Source of the DNA: Actinophytocola xinjiangensis
GTDB taxonomy: Bacteria > Actinomycetota > Actinomycetes > Mycobacteriales > Pseudonocardiaceae
Direction of reading: 5' to 3'
DNA length: 64,000 nucleotides
NCBI RefSeq assembly: GCF_001921215.1
Contig: NZ_MSIF01000028.1
Span: forward strand, 47,302 to 111,301
The notes beneath the pieces were generated by a model. That model searched no databases. It was not told the origin of the DNA and saw only the letters and a list, made by a program, of their open reading frames with translations. The translations under genes and the position numbers were made by a program. Shown piece after piece: positions 41,615 to 51,003 of this stretch (position 1 is the stretch's first letter; every line of letters starts with the position of its first letter).

Positions 41615-43888
41615 TCAGGCCTTGGTGGACTCGTCCGCCGCCGCCTCGGCCTGCTCCTCGGCCGGCTTCTCGGCTGCCTGGTCGGAATCGTCCTTCACCG
41701 GAACGAGGCTGATCTTGCCACGCTGGTCGATGTCGGCGATCTCCACCCGGAGCTTGTCACCGACCTTGACCACGTCCTCGACCTTGCCGATGCGCTTGCC
41801 GTTGCCCAGCTTGGAGATGTGCACCAGGCCATCCTTGCCGGGCAGCAGCGAGACGAACGCGCCGAACGCGGCGGTCTTGACCACGGTGCCCAGGAAACGC
41901 TCACCGATCTTGGGCAGCTGCGGGTTGGCGATGGCGTTGATCTTGGAGATCGCGGCCTCCGCGGACGGACCGTCCGCCGCACCGACGTAGATCGTGCCGT
42001 CGTCCTCGATCGAGATGTCGGCGCCGGTCTCCTCGGTGATCGAGTTGATCATCTTGCCCTTCGGGCCGATGACCTCGCCGATCTTGTCCACCGGGATCTT
42101 CACGCTGGTCACGCGCGGCGCGTACGGGCTCATCTCGTCCGGCGACGCGATGGCCTCGGCCATCACCTCCAGGATCGTCAGCCGGGCGTCGCGGGCCTGG
42201 GCCAGCGCCGCGCCGAGCACCTCGGAGGGGATGCCGTCGAGCTTGGTGTCCAGCTGCAGCGCCGTCACCAGCTCCTTGGTCCCGGCGACCTTGAAGTCCA
42301 TGTCACCGAAGGCGTCCTCGGCGCCGAGGATGTCGGTCAGCGCGACGTAGCGGGTCTCGCCGTCCACGTCGTCGGAGACCAGACCCATGGCGATGCCCGA
42401 GACCGGCGCCTTGAGCGGCACACCGGCGTTGAGCAGCGACATGGTCGACGCGCACACCGAGCCCATCGACGTCGAGCCGTTGGACCCGAGCGCCTCGGAG
42501 ACCTGGCGGATCGCGTAGGGGAACTCGTCACGCTTGGGCAGCACCGGGATCAACGCCCGCTCGGCCAGCGCGCCGTGGCCGATCTCGCGCCGCTTGGGCG
42601 AGCCGACCCGGCCGGTCTCACCGGTGGAGAACGGCGGGAAGTTGTAGTGGTGCAGGTAGCGCTTGTGCGTCTCCGGCGACAGCGAGTCGATCTGCTGCTC
42701 CATGCGCAGCATGTTCAGCGTGGTGACACCCAGGATCTGGGTCTCGCCGCGCTCGAACAGCGCCGAGCCGTGCGCCCTCGGGATCAGCGCGACCTCGGTG
42801 GACAGCTGGCGGATGTCGGTCAGGCCCCGGCCGTCGATGCGCACCTTGTCCCGCAGGATGCGCTGGCGGACCAGCTGCTTGTTCAGCGAGCGGAAGGCCG
42901 CGCCGACCTCCTTCTCACGGCCGTCGAACGCACCGCCCTCGACCGCGCCGACCTTCTCCAGGGTCGCGGCCTTGATCTCGTCGATCCTGGCCTCGCGCTC
43001 CTGCTTGCCGGCGATGGTCAGCGCCTGCGCCAGCTCCGCGGACACCGCCGCCTCGACCGCCGAGTAGGCGTCGGGCTGGTAGGCCGGGAAGGTCGGGTAG
43101 TCGCGGGTCTCCTTGGCGGCGACCTCGGCCAGCCGCGCCTGCGCCTCGCACAGCACGCGGATGAACGGCTTGGCGGCCTCCAGACCCTGCGCGACGACCT
43201 CCTCGGTCGGCGCGGTGGCACCGGCCGCGACCAGGTCCAGGACCTGCTCGGTGGCCTCGGCCTCGACCATCATGATCGCCACGTCGGCGGAGTCACCCTC
43301 ACCGACGACCCGACCGGCCACGACCATGTCGAAGGCGGCCTTCTCCAGCTGCTCGTGGGTCGGGAAGGCGACCCACGCCTCGCCGATCAGCGCCACCCGC
43401 ACGCCACCGACCGGGCCGGAGAACGGCAGGCCGGCGAGCTGGGTGGAGGCGGACGCGGCGTTGATCGCCACCACGTCGTAGAGGTCCTGCGGGTTGAGGC
43501 TCTGCACGGTGATCACGACCTGGATCTCGTTGCGCAGGCCGTCCACGAAGGACGGGCGCAGCGGGCGGTCGATCAGCCGGCAGGTGAGGATCGCGTCGGT
43601 GGACGGGCGGCCCTCGCGGCGGAAGAACGAGCCGGGGATGCGGCCGGCGGCGTACATCCGCTCCTCGACGTCCACGGTCAGCGGGAAGAAGTCGAAGTGC
43701 TCCTTCGGGTGCTTGGACGCCGTGGTGGCCGACAGCAGCATGGTCTCCTCGTCGAGGTAGGCCACGACGCTGCCCGCCGCCTGGCGGGCGAGACGACCGG
43801 TCTCGAACCGGATGGTCCGCTTCCCGAAGTTGCCGTTGTCGATCACGGCGGTCGTCTCGTGAACTCCAGCTTCGCTGAAGTCGGTCAT
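41615..43888 (-). CDS. pnp: Polyribonucleotide nucleotidyltransferase (PNPase)
   Basis: 757 residues. Two RNase PH domains (about 10-230 and 345-565) flank a helical linker; FFRREGRPS and GSSMG-type segments are present, followed by a KH domain ([19 protein letters not shown]) and S1 domain ([28 protein letters not shown]). The C-terminal tail is Ala/Glu-rich. It degrades RNA 3'-5' with phosphate and adds heteropolymeric tails. In actinobacteria the bifunctional GpsI name is also used. A GAGGAG ribosome-binding site precedes the ATG. Confidence 0.97.
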   Translation of the reverse strand: MTDFSEAGVHETTAVIDNGNFGKRTIRFETGRLARQAAGSVVAYLDEETMLLSATTASKHPKEHFDFFPLTVDVEERMYAAGRIPGSFFRREGRPSTDAILTCRLIDRPLRPSFVDGLRNEIQVVITVQSLNPQDLYDVVAINAASASTQLAGLPFSGPVGGVRVALIGEAWVAFPTHEQLEKAAFDMVVAGRVVGEGDSADVAIMMVEAEATEQVLDLVAAGATAPTEEVVAQGLEAAKPFIRVLCEAQARLAEVAAKETRDYPTFPAYQPDAYSAVEAAVSAELAQALTIAGKQEREARIDEIKAATLEKVGAVEGGAFDGREKEVGAAFRSLNKQLVRQRILRDKVRIDGRGLTDIRQLSTEVALIPRAHGSALFERGETQILGVTTLNMLRMEQQIDSLSPETHKRYLHHYNFPPFSTGETGRVGSPKRREIGHGALAERALIPVLPKRDEFPYAIRQVSEALGSNGSTSMGSVCASTMSLLNAGVPLKAPVSGIAMGLVSDDVDGETRYVALTDILGAEDAFGDMDFKVAGTKELVTALQLDTKLDGIPSEVLGAALAQARDARLTILEVMAEAIASPDEMSPYAPRVTSVKIPVDKIGEVIGPKGKMINSITEETGADISIEDDGTIYVGAADGPSAEAAISKINAIANPQLPKIGERFLGTVVKTAAFGAFVSLLPGKDGLVHISKLGNGKRIGKVEDVVKVGDKLRVEIADIDQRGKISLVPVKDDSDQAAEKPAEEQAEAAADESTKA

Positions 43889-44097
43889 AGGGGTAACTCC
43901 TCAGTAGATCGCGGGCGCGCACACCCCATACGGGGCACAGGGCACGAGGTTCGCTATCTCACGAGGCCGGTCTTCGATCGAAGTCTCCGGGCGCGAGCGG
44001 TGTATTCCGCTCGGCTGGCCCGGGGACCACTACCGAGGACCGGCGAACTGATCCCCGTACGCGGCGCGCAAAGCCCTGTTCGTTTCCTGTTATAGAC
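43889..44097 (-). promoter_or_regulatory. Structured pnp leader
   Basis: The 209 nt between the rpsO terminator and pnp contain several stems: CGAGCGG/CCGCTCG (a 7-bp hairpin), the palindrome CTTCGATCGAAG (43972-43983) and CCCC-GTAT-GGGG close to the ribosome-binding site. In other bacteria the pnp leader is used for autoregulation; whether this holds here is inference. Confidence 0.4.
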
Positions 44098-44130
44098 ATC
44101 GGGGGAGCGGTCAAGGACCGCTCCCCCGAT
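44098..44130 (-). terminator. rpsO terminator
   Basis: ATCGGGGGAGCGGTC and GACCGCTCCCCCGAT form a perfect 15-bp stem with a 3-nt loop, 5 nt after the rpsO stop. This separates rpsO from pnp, although some readthrough is usual at this locus in bacteria. Confidence 0.85.
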
Positions 44131-44135
44131 GGGGC

Positions 44136-44405
44136 TTATCGGCGCAGACCGAGTCGCTGGATCAGCGACCGGTAGCGTTCGATGTCCACCTTGGTCAGGT
44201 AGTTGAGCAGCCGGCGGCGACGGCCGACCAGCAGCAACAGACCCCGACGTGAGTGGTGGTCGTGCTTGTGCACCTTCAGGTGCTCGGTCAGGTCACTGAT
44301 GCGCTTGGTCAGCATCGCGACCTGGGCCTCCGGCGAGCCGGTGTCGGTGTCGTGGACGCCGTACTCGGCCAGGATGGTCTTCTTCTGTTCAGTGGACAGC
44401 GCCAC
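44136..44405 (-). CDS. rpsO: 30S ribosomal protein S15 (uS15)
   Basis: 89 residues with the uS15 signature: [76 protein letters not shown]. It binds 16S rRNA in the central domain of the small subunit. The start is GTG 44405 with GAGGAG 7 nt upstream; family proteins begin at ALSTEQK, so the longer open frame upstream is not used. It lies upstream of pnp in the usual rpsO-pnp order. Confidence 0.97.
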   Translation of the reverse strand: MALSTEQKKTILAEYGVHDTDTGSPEAQVAMLTKRISDLTEHLKVHKHDHHSRRGLLLLVGRRRRLLNYLTKVDIERYRSLIQRLGLRR

Positions 44406-44516
44406 TCGTCGTCTCCTCGGGTTTGAGATGTCCGTGCGGTCCCGATACACGGGAAGTAGGTGCCAGCCGCCACGGACCGCAGCCGGACCCAAACACCGAG
44501 GGTAGCAGGTGGTTCG

Positions 44517-45086
44517 TCACCCGTTCTTACTGGCCAGCGGCACGCGGTCCAGTGGCGTGTAGACCGGCGCGGCGCCGGACTCGGCCTGGTCCGAGCGGAA
44601 CAGCACGATCTCGCCGACCGGCCACCAGCTTCCCACGAAGTCCGACAGCGCGTGCACGGCCCGGATCGCCAGGTCGCTGCCCGAGGCGCCGCGCCGCCAC
44701 CGGGCGACGGTGACGTGCGCGGCGAAGGCGTACCGGTCGGCGTTGGTGTCGGCGTTGAGCGCACCGGCCATGGTGTGCAGCGACGCCACGTCCCGGGCGT
44801 CCATCGGGTTGACCCCGATCCACAGCACACCCGGGAACCGGCCGGCGCCGCGCAGCCGCAGCCGGGCCGTCGGCAGGCCGCTGGCCTGGCGGCGGAACCA
44901 GGCGCCGCGCCGGTCGGCGTGCTCCCGGTCACCGTAGAAGCCGAGGGTGATGTGCCAGCGGTCGGGCGGGGTCCAGACCAGACCGGAGTCGAGGTCCGGG
45001 TCGGCGGCGCGCAGTGCCCGCAGCCGCTGGTCGAGTTCGGCGTGGACGGCGGCCGGCAGTTCGAGCGCGGAGAAGAGCCGGACCAT
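44517..45086 (-). CDS. thpR: RNA 2',3'-cyclic phosphodiesterase (2H, ThpR/LigT family)
   Basis: 189 residues with two H-x-T/V motifs, RWHITLGFYG and AAHVTVARW, spaced as in 2H phosphoesterases. The N-terminus MVRLFSALELP is typical of ThpR/LigT. It should hydrolyse 2',3'-cyclic phosphates on RNA ends or carry out a ligase-type reaction. Two copies of the palindrome GTCACTGTGAC lie immediately upstream. The HTH gene on the same strand ends 21 nt before its start. Confidence 0.87.
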   Translation of the reverse strand: MVRLFSALELPAAVHAELDQRLRALRAADPDLDSGLVWTPPDRWHITLGFYGDREHADRRGAWFRRQASGLPTARLRLRGAGRFPGVLWIGVNPMDARDVASLHTMAGALNADTNADRYAFAAHVTVARWRRGASGSDLAIRAVHALSDFVGSWWPVGEIVLFRSDQAESGAAPVYTPLDRVPLASKNG

Positions 45087-45094
45087 CTCAACCA

Positions 45095-45117
45095 GTCACT
45101 GTGACGGTCACTGTGAC
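45095..45117. promoter_or_regulatory. Two tandem palindromes upstream of thpR
   Basis: GTCACTGTGAC occurs at 45095-45105 and 45107-45117. Each is a perfect GTCAC-T-GTGAC inverted repeat, and the centres are 12 bp apart, close to one helical turn. They cover the end of the HTH gene and the space before thpR. This looks like an operator for a dimeric protein; the adjacent HTH regulator is a candidate. Confidence 0.45.
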
Positions 45118-45587
45118 TGTCCGGCGCGGCGCAGCAGGTCGGCCAGCTCCGGGAACTTGCCGTTGAGCAGCCCGGCGGCGGCGGTGAGATCACCGGCGTC
45201 GGCCACCCTGCGTAACGCGGCGACCGCCACGCGGTCGTTGCGGCCGATGTCGACGGGCAGGTTGTCCCTGGTCACCGAGGGCCGGGAGGCGCGCACCTCC
45301 TCCAGCGCGCGCATCATGGCCTCCTTCTTGCCGGCGGCCACGTCCGGCACGAGGACCTTGCGTTCCAGCATGATGAGTCTGGCCAGCACCGCCGGGTTGC
45401 CGATCTTGGCGCGCCGGCCGGACATGACCTGGCTGAGCATCGGCGCACTGATCCCGAGCACGTCGGCCAGGTAGGCCTGCGAGATGTCGAAGGCCACCAC
45501 CAGGCGACGAACTCGGTCCCCGAGCGGTTCGCCGTACCACTCCCGCTGCAGTGCGAGATTGCGCTGGACGATCTTGTGGTCCTCCAC
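45108..45587 (-). CDS. Helix-turn-helix DNA-binding protein (XRE-like)
   Basis: 159 residues. A helix-turn-helix lies near residues 25-60 (RVRRLVVAFDISQAYLADVLGISAPMLSQVMSGRRAKIGNP), with a longer helical C-terminal part (AAGKKEAMMRALEEVRAS, AVAALRRVADAGDLTAAAGLL). It starts at GTG 45587, preceded by GAGG at good spacing; the open frame upstream contains an implausible Cys/His-rich stretch. A regulator of this type is found next to ribF/rpsO in related genomes as I recall, but its target is not known. Confidence 0.75.
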   Translation of the reverse strand: MEDHKIVQRNLALQREWYGEPLGDRVRRLVVAFDISQAYLADVLGISAPMLSQVMSGRRAKIGNPAVLARLIMLERKVLVPDVAAGKKEAMMRALEEVRASRPSVTRDNLPVDIGRNDRVAVAALRRVADAGDLTAAAGLLNGKFPELADLLRRAGQSQ

Positions 45588-45720
45588 CTTCGCCTCTCCC
45601 CGGTTCCCGCGACGCCGGCCATGCCCCACAGCCTCACCGCATCCTGCCAGCCCAGGCGCCCCCGCGTGGCAAAAGCCGACACCTGTTCGCATGTGCACGG
45701 AACAGTACATACAGAACGGC

Positions 45721-46674
45721 TCAGGTGAGCAGTTCCCTGGTCCGCCGGACGTCGTCGTGCATCTGCTCGACCAGCGCCGACGACGAGTCGTAGCGCTCCA
45801 TGGAACGCAGCCGGCCGACGAAGTCCAGCCCGACCCGCTGGCCGTAGAAGTCCTCGTCCACGTCCAGCACGAACGCCTCCACCCGGCGTTCGCGCCCGGA
45901 GAAGGTCGGGTTCGTGCCGACCGAGATGGCCGCCATCAGCGGCGGCCGACTGCTGTTGTTGAGCAGGGAGAACCGGCCGGCGTACACCCCGTCGGCCGGC
46001 ACCGCCGCGTAGCGCGGGGTGGACAGGTTGGCCGTCGGGAAGCCCAGCTCGTGGCCCCGGCGGTCGCCGCGCACGACGATCCCCTCCAGCCGGTGCGGGC
46101 GGCCCAGCGCGGCCGCGGCGGCGGTCACGTCACCGGCGTCGACACAGGCACGGATGTAGGTCGAGGAGAAGGTGATCTCGTCGGACGCCTCGTGGTGGGG
46201 CACGGTGACCAGTTCGGCGCCCTCGGCGACGAAGCCGAAGCGCTGGCCGAGCTGGGTCAGCAGGGCGACGTCGCCGCGCGCGCCGTGCCCGAAGGTGAAG
46301 TTGCGCCCGACGACCACGGCCGCCACGTGCAGCTGTTCGACCAGCACCTCGTGCACGAACTCGTCGGCGGGCACCTTGGACAGCTCGTGGGTGAAGGGCA
46401 GCACGCAGAACACGTCCACGCCCATCCGCTCCACCAGCTCGGCCTTGCGGCGCAGCGTGGTCAGCTGCGCCGGGTGGCTGCCGGGGCGCACCACCTCCGA
46501 CGGGTGGGGGTCGAAGGTGAGCAGCACGCTGGGCATCCCCCGCTGCTCGGCCAGCGTGACCGCCCGGTTGATCAGCGCCTGGTGTCCGAGGTGCACACCG
46601 TCGAACACGCCGATGGTGGCGACGCACCGCCCCCAGCCACCGGGAATGAACTCCAACCCTCGCCACCGCTGCAC
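45721..46674 (-). CDS. ribF: Bifunctional riboflavin kinase / FAD synthetase
   Basis: 317 residues. The N-terminal nucleotidyltransferase domain has ATIGVFDGVHLGHQALI, LLTFDPHPSEVVRP, VVGRNFTFGHGARGD and SSTYIR. The C-terminal kinase domain has GDRRGHELGFPTANL, DGVYAG, AISVGTNPTF and VEAFVLDVDEDFYGQRVGLDFVGRLR. It converts riboflavin to FMN and then FAD. Start is GTG 46674. It belongs to the truB-ribF-rpsO stretch conserved in actinobacteria, with an amidohydrolase inserted here upstream. Confidence 0.96.
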   Translation of the reverse strand: MQRWRGLEFIPGGWGRCVATIGVFDGVHLGHQALINRAVTLAEQRGMPSVLLTFDPHPSEVVRPGSHPAQLTTLRRKAELVERMGVDVFCVLPFTHELSKVPADEFVHEVLVEQLHVAAVVVGRNFTFGHGARGDVALLTQLGQRFGFVAEGAELVTVPHHEASDEITFSSTYIRACVDAGDVTAAAAALGRPHRLEGIVVRGDRRGHELGFPTANLSTPRYAAVPADGVYAGRFSLLNNSSRPPLMAAISVGTNPTFSGRERRVEAFVLDVDEDFYGQRVGLDFVGRLRSMERYDSSSALVEQMHDDVRRTRELLT

Positions 46675-46707
46675 CCGCCCACCCTATTCCGGCGGGCCCG
46701 GCGGGGG

Positions 46708-48219
46708 TCAGGCCGGGACGGCGTGGCAGGCGCAGGCGGGTGCCACGGCGGCCCCGGTGATGCCGGCGGCGGCCCGCTCGACGTCGGCCAACAGCTGGTC
46801 GCGGGCGGCGCGGTCGTAGTAGGTGCCCCTGGCCAGGACGCCGGCGACACGCCGGGTGTTGCGGATGTCGCGCAGCGGGTCGGCGTCGAGCACGACGAGG
46901 TCGGCGACGTGTCCCCTGGCGACACCGCCCGAGCGGGTGCCGAGGTAGGCGGCCGGTTCTGTGGTGGCGGCGCGCAGCGCGTCCATCGGGGAGAGGCCGG
47001 CGTCGGCGAACAGTGCCAGCTCGTCGTGCACCGAGAAGCCGGGGTACACCCCGCAGGTCGCCAGGTCGGTGCCGACCATCAGCGGCACACCGGCCCGGTG
47101 CAGCTCCCCCACCAGCGCGAGCCTGGCCTCGAACAGCTCGGCCCAGCGCGCGTCCAGCGACGGGTCGCGGCCCCTGAGATACAGCTCGGCGAGCGCGTGG
47201 TCGACCGAGGCCAGCATCGGCGCCGGCAGGTAGCGGCGGCGCGGGTCGGACCGGTCCAGGGTGCGGGCGAGGTCCAGGCCCCGGTGCATGGTCAGCGTGG
47301 GCACGACCCTGGTGCGCCGCCGGGCGAGCCGGTCGAACAGCAGCCGGGTCCTGATCCGGCCGTGGGTGCGCATCGCGTCGTACTCGATGGGGTGGCACTG
47401 GTTGAACCAGCCGTTGTAGTCGCCGAGTTCGAGCTGGACCCGTGCGAGCCGCTCGCGCAGGGCCGCCTCCCGGGTGGAGGTGGCGTAGAACAGCCCGAAC
47501 AGGTGCTCGACGCTGCCCAGCCCCAGGTCGGCGGCCTCGGCGACGGTCACCGAGTCCGGGCAGTGGCCGACGAGGCGTGCCCCGTGCCGGCCGCACTCGG
47601 CGGCGATCGCGTGGAACGCCGGGCGGGACAGCCGGGAGTAGACCTTGACGAAGTCGGCGCCCTCGGCCAACTGCCGGCGCACGGCGGCGCGGGCCTGGGT
47701 GGCGTCGGCGACCTGGACGACCGGCAGCAGATTCGGGTCCCACAGTGACGGCGTGCCGTCGACGATGACGCTGCCGATCGTCCAGCGGGGTCCGGCGAGG
47801 GTGCCGGCCTCGATGCGCTGGCGCCACTCGTGGACCATCGGCGTGCCGGACAGCTCGCGCACGGTGGTCACCCCGTTGGCCAGGAACAGCGGCGGCTCGA
47901 TCTGCTCGAACCAGCAGTGCACGTGCATGTCGGCCAGGCCAGGAATGAGGTACCGGCCGCGCAGGTCGACGACCGTGGCCCCGGCGGGAATCCCGGAGTA
48001 GGGGCCGACCGACTCGATCCGGTCGCCGCGCACGACGACCGTGGCGTCGTGGATCGTGCGGCGTCCGGCGGGGTCGATCACGGTGGCGTGGGTGAAGGCC
48101 GTCGGGCGGTCACCGGCCGCGGTGGCGGTGGCGGTGGCGGTGGCGCGGGCGCGGGCCAGGACGGTGGAAGCGCCGGCCGCGACACCGGCGGCCAGGACGC
48201 TACGGCGGGTGAGGTTCAC
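46708..48219 (-). CDS. Tat-exported amidohydrolase
   Basis: 503 residues. The N-terminus MNLTRRSVLAAGVAAGAS is a twin-arginine signal. A short (Ala-Thr)n run near residues 26-33 comes from a GGTGGC-type DNA repeat. The composite sheet and barrel of the amidohydrolase superfamily follow, with LIPGLADMHVHCW (HxH metal ligands), KVYSRLS, LVGHCPDS and SVEHLFGL His ligands, and VGTDLAT. The substrate is unknown, perhaps a dipeptide or imide. It lies between truB and ribF, where most relatives have no such gene. Confidence 0.87.
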   Translation of the reverse strand: MNLTRRSVLAAGVAAGASTVLARARATATATATAAGDRPTAFTHATVIDPAGRRTIHDATVVVRGDRIESVGPYSGIPAGATVVDLRGRYLIPGLADMHVHCWFEQIEPPLFLANGVTTVRELSGTPMVHEWRQRIEAGTLAGPRWTIGSVIVDGTPSLWDPNLLPVVQVADATQARAAVRRQLAEGADFVKVYSRLSRPAFHAIAAECGRHGARLVGHCPDSVTVAEAADLGLGSVEHLFGLFYATSTREAALRERLARVQLELGDYNGWFNQCHPIEYDAMRTHGRIRTRLLFDRLARRRTRVVPTLTMHRGLDLARTLDRSDPRRRYLPAPMLASVDHALAELYLRGRDPSLDARWAELFEARLALVGELHRAGVPLMVGTDLATCGVYPGFSVHDELALFADAGLSPMDALRAATTEPAAYLGTRSGGVARGHVADLVVLDADPLRDIRNTRRVAGVLARGTYYDRAARDQLLADVERAAAGITGAAVAPACACHAVPA

Positions 48220-48273
48220 ACCTCAGATCGTCGACCGCGCGCGGGCCGCGAACCATGGAGCACGCACCCGTTC

Positions 48274-49173
48274 TCAGGCGGGGGTCAGCACCACCAGCGA
48301 ACGGGTGAACTCGCCCTCGTCGACGGCCAGCGCGATCGCCCGCCCGGCCGGGTCGAACACCCCGTAGGTGCCGGTGATGCCCTCGGCCGGGAGCCGCTGG
48401 CCGCGCAGCAGCGCCGCCGCCGCGCGCTCGCCGACGTCGCGGCGGGGGAACGCGGCGGCCACCGCGGCGTCCAGCGGCAGCGACAGGCCGGGCTCGTCGG
48501 CGAGGCGTTCCAGGGTGGTGACCACGCGCAGGTCGAACGGTCCGACGCGGGTGCGGCGCAGTGCCGCGAGGTGCCCGCCGACGCCGAGGCCGGCGCCGAG
48601 GTCCCTGGCCAGCGCGCGGACGTAGGTGCCGGAGGAGCACTCGACCATCACGTCCAGCTCGATCGACGCGTCGAGCCGGCGCGTGGCGAGCACGTCGAAC
48701 CGGGAGACCTCGACCGGGCGGGCGGCCAGCTCGACCTGTTCGCCGGCGCGCACCCGCGCGTAGGCCCGCTTCCCGTCGACCTTCACCGCGCTGACCGCGC
48801 TGGGCACCTGCTGGATGGCCCCGGTGAGCGCGCGGATCCCGTCGGCGATCGCCTCGTCGGCGACGGCGGCGACGCTCCCGTCCGGCGCGGTGGACACGAC
48901 CTCGCCCTGGGCGTCGTCGGTGGTGGTGGCGCTGCCCAGGGCGATGGTGGCCAGGTAGGCCTTGGTGTCCAGGGCGAGGTGGCCGAGCAGCTTGGTGGCC
49001 CGTTCGATGCCCAGGACCAGCACGCCGGTGGCCATCGGGTCGAGGGTGCCGGCGTGCCCGACCTTGCGGGTGCCCATGATCCGCCGCACGCGGGCGACGA
49101 CGTCGTGCGAGGTCAGGCCCGCTGGCTTGTCCACGACGACCAGTCCGGGGGGCACGACGACACGTTGTTTCAC
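48274..49173 (-). CDS. truB: tRNA pseudouridine-55 synthase
   Basis: 299 residues. LVVVDKPAGLTSHDVVARVRRIM and KVGHAGTLDPMATGVLVLG with the catalytic Asp are the TruB signatures; the actinobacterial C-terminal domain (GEFTRSLVVLTPA) ends the protein. It makes pseudouridine-55 in the tRNA T-loop. GTG 49173 puts a normal 11 residues before the first strand; GTG 49188 is an alternative. Neither has a strong ribosome-binding site. Confidence 0.95.
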   Translation of the reverse strand: MKQRVVVPPGLVVVDKPAGLTSHDVVARVRRIMGTRKVGHAGTLDPMATGVLVLGIERATKLLGHLALDTKAYLATIALGSATTTDDAQGEVVSTAPDGSVAAVADEAIADGIRALTGAIQQVPSAVSAVKVDGKRAYARVRAGEQVELAARPVEVSRFDVLATRRLDASIELDVMVECSSGTYVRALARDLGAGLGVGGHLAALRRTRVGPFDLRVVTTLERLADEPGLSLPLDAAVAAAFPRRDVGERAAAALLRGQRLPAEGITGTYGVFDPAGRAIALAVDEGEFTRSLVVLTPA

Positions 49174-49214
49174 CGAGGCAGGGGGCACGCGGCCATTATT
49201 CAAGGCCGCCGGGG

Positions 49215-50537
49215 TCAGGCGCTGGCCAGGTCCCAGGCGCGGCGGCGGATCTGCACCGGCACGGTCTCGCCGCGCGCGGCCGCGTCGAACACCACCGCCC
49301 GGGCCCGCCGCCACCACACCGACGTGCGCCACAGGCCCAGCAGCAGGATCGCCACCACCGACAGCAGCGCCAGCCGGAACGCGGTGGTCGGCCCGAGCGG
49401 CTCGAACACCGACATCAGCACGCCGACGGCCAGCGCCGAGACGGTGATCGCGACGAACCCGCCGACGTTGACCACCCCGGTCGCGGTGCCCACCCGGCGC
49501 AGCGGGTTGTAGTCGCGGGCCAGGGCGAACCCGATGGCCGAGGCCGGCCCGCCGAGCGAGAGCACGGCGAACCCGGCGACCAGCACCGCGCCGGGCACCC
49601 GGCCGCCCGGCCAGCCAAGCAGGATCGCCCACACGGCGAGCGCGGCGACCAGGTAGCCGACGACCAGCGGTGTGCGGCACGCCGGCCAGCGGCTGATCAG
49701 CGCGCCGACCAGCGGCCCGCCGATGACGGCGCCGAGGACCAGCACGCCGAGCAGCAGGCCGGCGGCGGCCTCGCCCATGCCCTGCGCGCGCACCAGGTAC
49801 GGGAAGCCCCAGAGCAGCCCGAGCATGGCGGGGGCGAACATCGTGGAGAAGTGCAGCCAGAAGCCAAGGCGGGTGCCCGGCGTCGACCAGGCGTGCCGGA
49901 CCTGGGTGAGCACGGTGCGCAGCGACGGGGACGGCGCCTGGTCGGTGCCGGTGCCGTACAGGACCTCACCGTCGCGGACCCGCAGGGCGAGCACGACGGC
50001 GTAGAGCGCGGTCGCCGCGCCGGCCGCGGCGAAGGTCGCGGTCCAGCCGGGGCCGTCGAGCAGCAGGCTCAGCGGCACGGTCGAGAGCAGTTGGCCCAGC
50101 GCGCCGAGCGCGGCGGTGATCGAGGTCAGCGCGGCGTAGCGGCGGGCCGGGAAGTGCGCGGCGACCAGGCGCAGCACGCTGACGAAGGTCATCGCGTCGC
50201 CGACGCCGAGGACGGCCCTGGCGACCAGCCCGAGCGGGTAGGTGGTGGCGAACGCGAACAGTAGCTGCCCGGTGCCCATGAGCAGCGCGGCGGTGATCAG
50301 CACCCGGCGCGGGCCGAAGCGGTCGACGAGCATGCCGGTCGGTACCTGCATCAGCGCGTAGACGCCGACCTGCAGGACGGTGAAGGTGCCCAGCGCGGCG
50401 GGCCCGAGGCCGAACCGGTCGCTGGCTTCGAGGCTGGCGACCCCGAGCGAGGTGCGGTGGAACACCGCCGCCAGGTAGATGAGAACCGCTGTTGCCCACA
50501 TCGCGAGTGCCCGTCGCGTCTGGCGGGTGTACTGCAC
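49215..50537 (-). CDS. Major facilitator superfamily transporter
   Basis: 440 residues with 12 transmembrane helices. FHRTSLGVASLEASDRF, QVPTGMLVDRFGPRRVLI (motif A between helices 2 and 3) and ALARDYNPLRRVGTATGVVNVGGF are typical of the NarK/ACS-like group of MFS. The substrate is not determined. GTG start at 50537. It is divergent from the small Cys-pair protein at 50677. Confidence 0.88.
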   Translation of the reverse strand: MQYTRQTRRALAMWATAVLIYLAAVFHRTSLGVASLEASDRFGLGPAALGTFTVLQVGVYALMQVPTGMLVDRFGPRRVLITAALLMGTGQLLFAFATTYPLGLVARAVLGVGDAMTFVSVLRLVAAHFPARRYAALTSITAALGALGQLLSTVPLSLLLDGPGWTATFAAAGAATALYAVVLALRVRDGEVLYGTGTDQAPSPSLRTVLTQVRHAWSTPGTRLGFWLHFSTMFAPAMLGLLWGFPYLVRAQGMGEAAAGLLLGVLVLGAVIGGPLVGALISRWPACRTPLVVGYLVAALAVWAILLGWPGGRVPGAVLVAGFAVLSLGGPASAIGFALARDYNPLRRVGTATGVVNVGGFVAITVSALAVGVLMSVFEPLGPTTAFRLALLSVVAILLLGLWRTSVWWRRARAVVFDAAARGETVPVQIRRRAWDLASA

Positions 50538-50676
50538 AACGCTCCGTTCGGGGATCGGATCGGATGACTCCGGTGGTTACAGCGGTTCCGGGCGGCGAAT
50601 CGTTAGCCAAGCTAAACGTGTGTTCGCCCACAGTTCACCAGGTACGGTCGACGTCCCTGGCACGCCGGAGGTCCCG

Positions 50677-51003
50677 ATGAGCGATCCGCACATCCATGTC
50701 GAGCACCGGGTCGCGTGGCAGGGCTCCGGGGTACGCGACGTGGTCGCGTCGGCGTTCGGCCTGGCCGCCGACGCCCCGAGCACGGTGCGGACCGGCTGCG
50801 GCCGGCAGGTGCCCTACGCGATGACCGCCCAGCGCCCGGAGAGCGTCACCTGCCTGCCCTGCCGCGAGCACGCCCACCGCGAGCACCTGCGGCTGGCCGA
50901 GCAGGTCGAGCACCTGAGCCGCCAACCCGGCTCACCGGTCTCCGCCGGCGACGGGGCCCGCGCGGCCGCCCTGCACCGCGACCTCGCCCACCGGTTCGCC
51001 TAG
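50677..51003 (+). CDS. Small zinc-ribbon-like protein
   Basis: 108 residues preceded by a strong GGAGG. The sequence has VRTGCGRQVPYAMTAQRPESVTCLPCREHAHREH, with three Cys and flanking His that could form a zinc site; the pattern C-G-x-n-T-C-L-P-C occurs in many actinobacterial small proteins. The function is unknown. The stop overlaps the convergent MATE gene by 4 nt. Confidence 0.75.
   Translation: MSDPHIHVEHRVAWQGSGVRDVVASAFGLAADAPSTVRTGCGRQVPYAMTAQRPESVTCLPCREHAHREHLRLAEQVEHLSRQPGSPVSAGDGARAAALHRDLAHRFA

Noticed and set aside
48110..48160. GGTGGC-type repeat in the amidohydrolase gene, considered as a VNTR or regulatory repeat
   Set aside because: It only encodes a short Ala-Thr run next to the Tat signal and is in frame; there is no evidence of another role.
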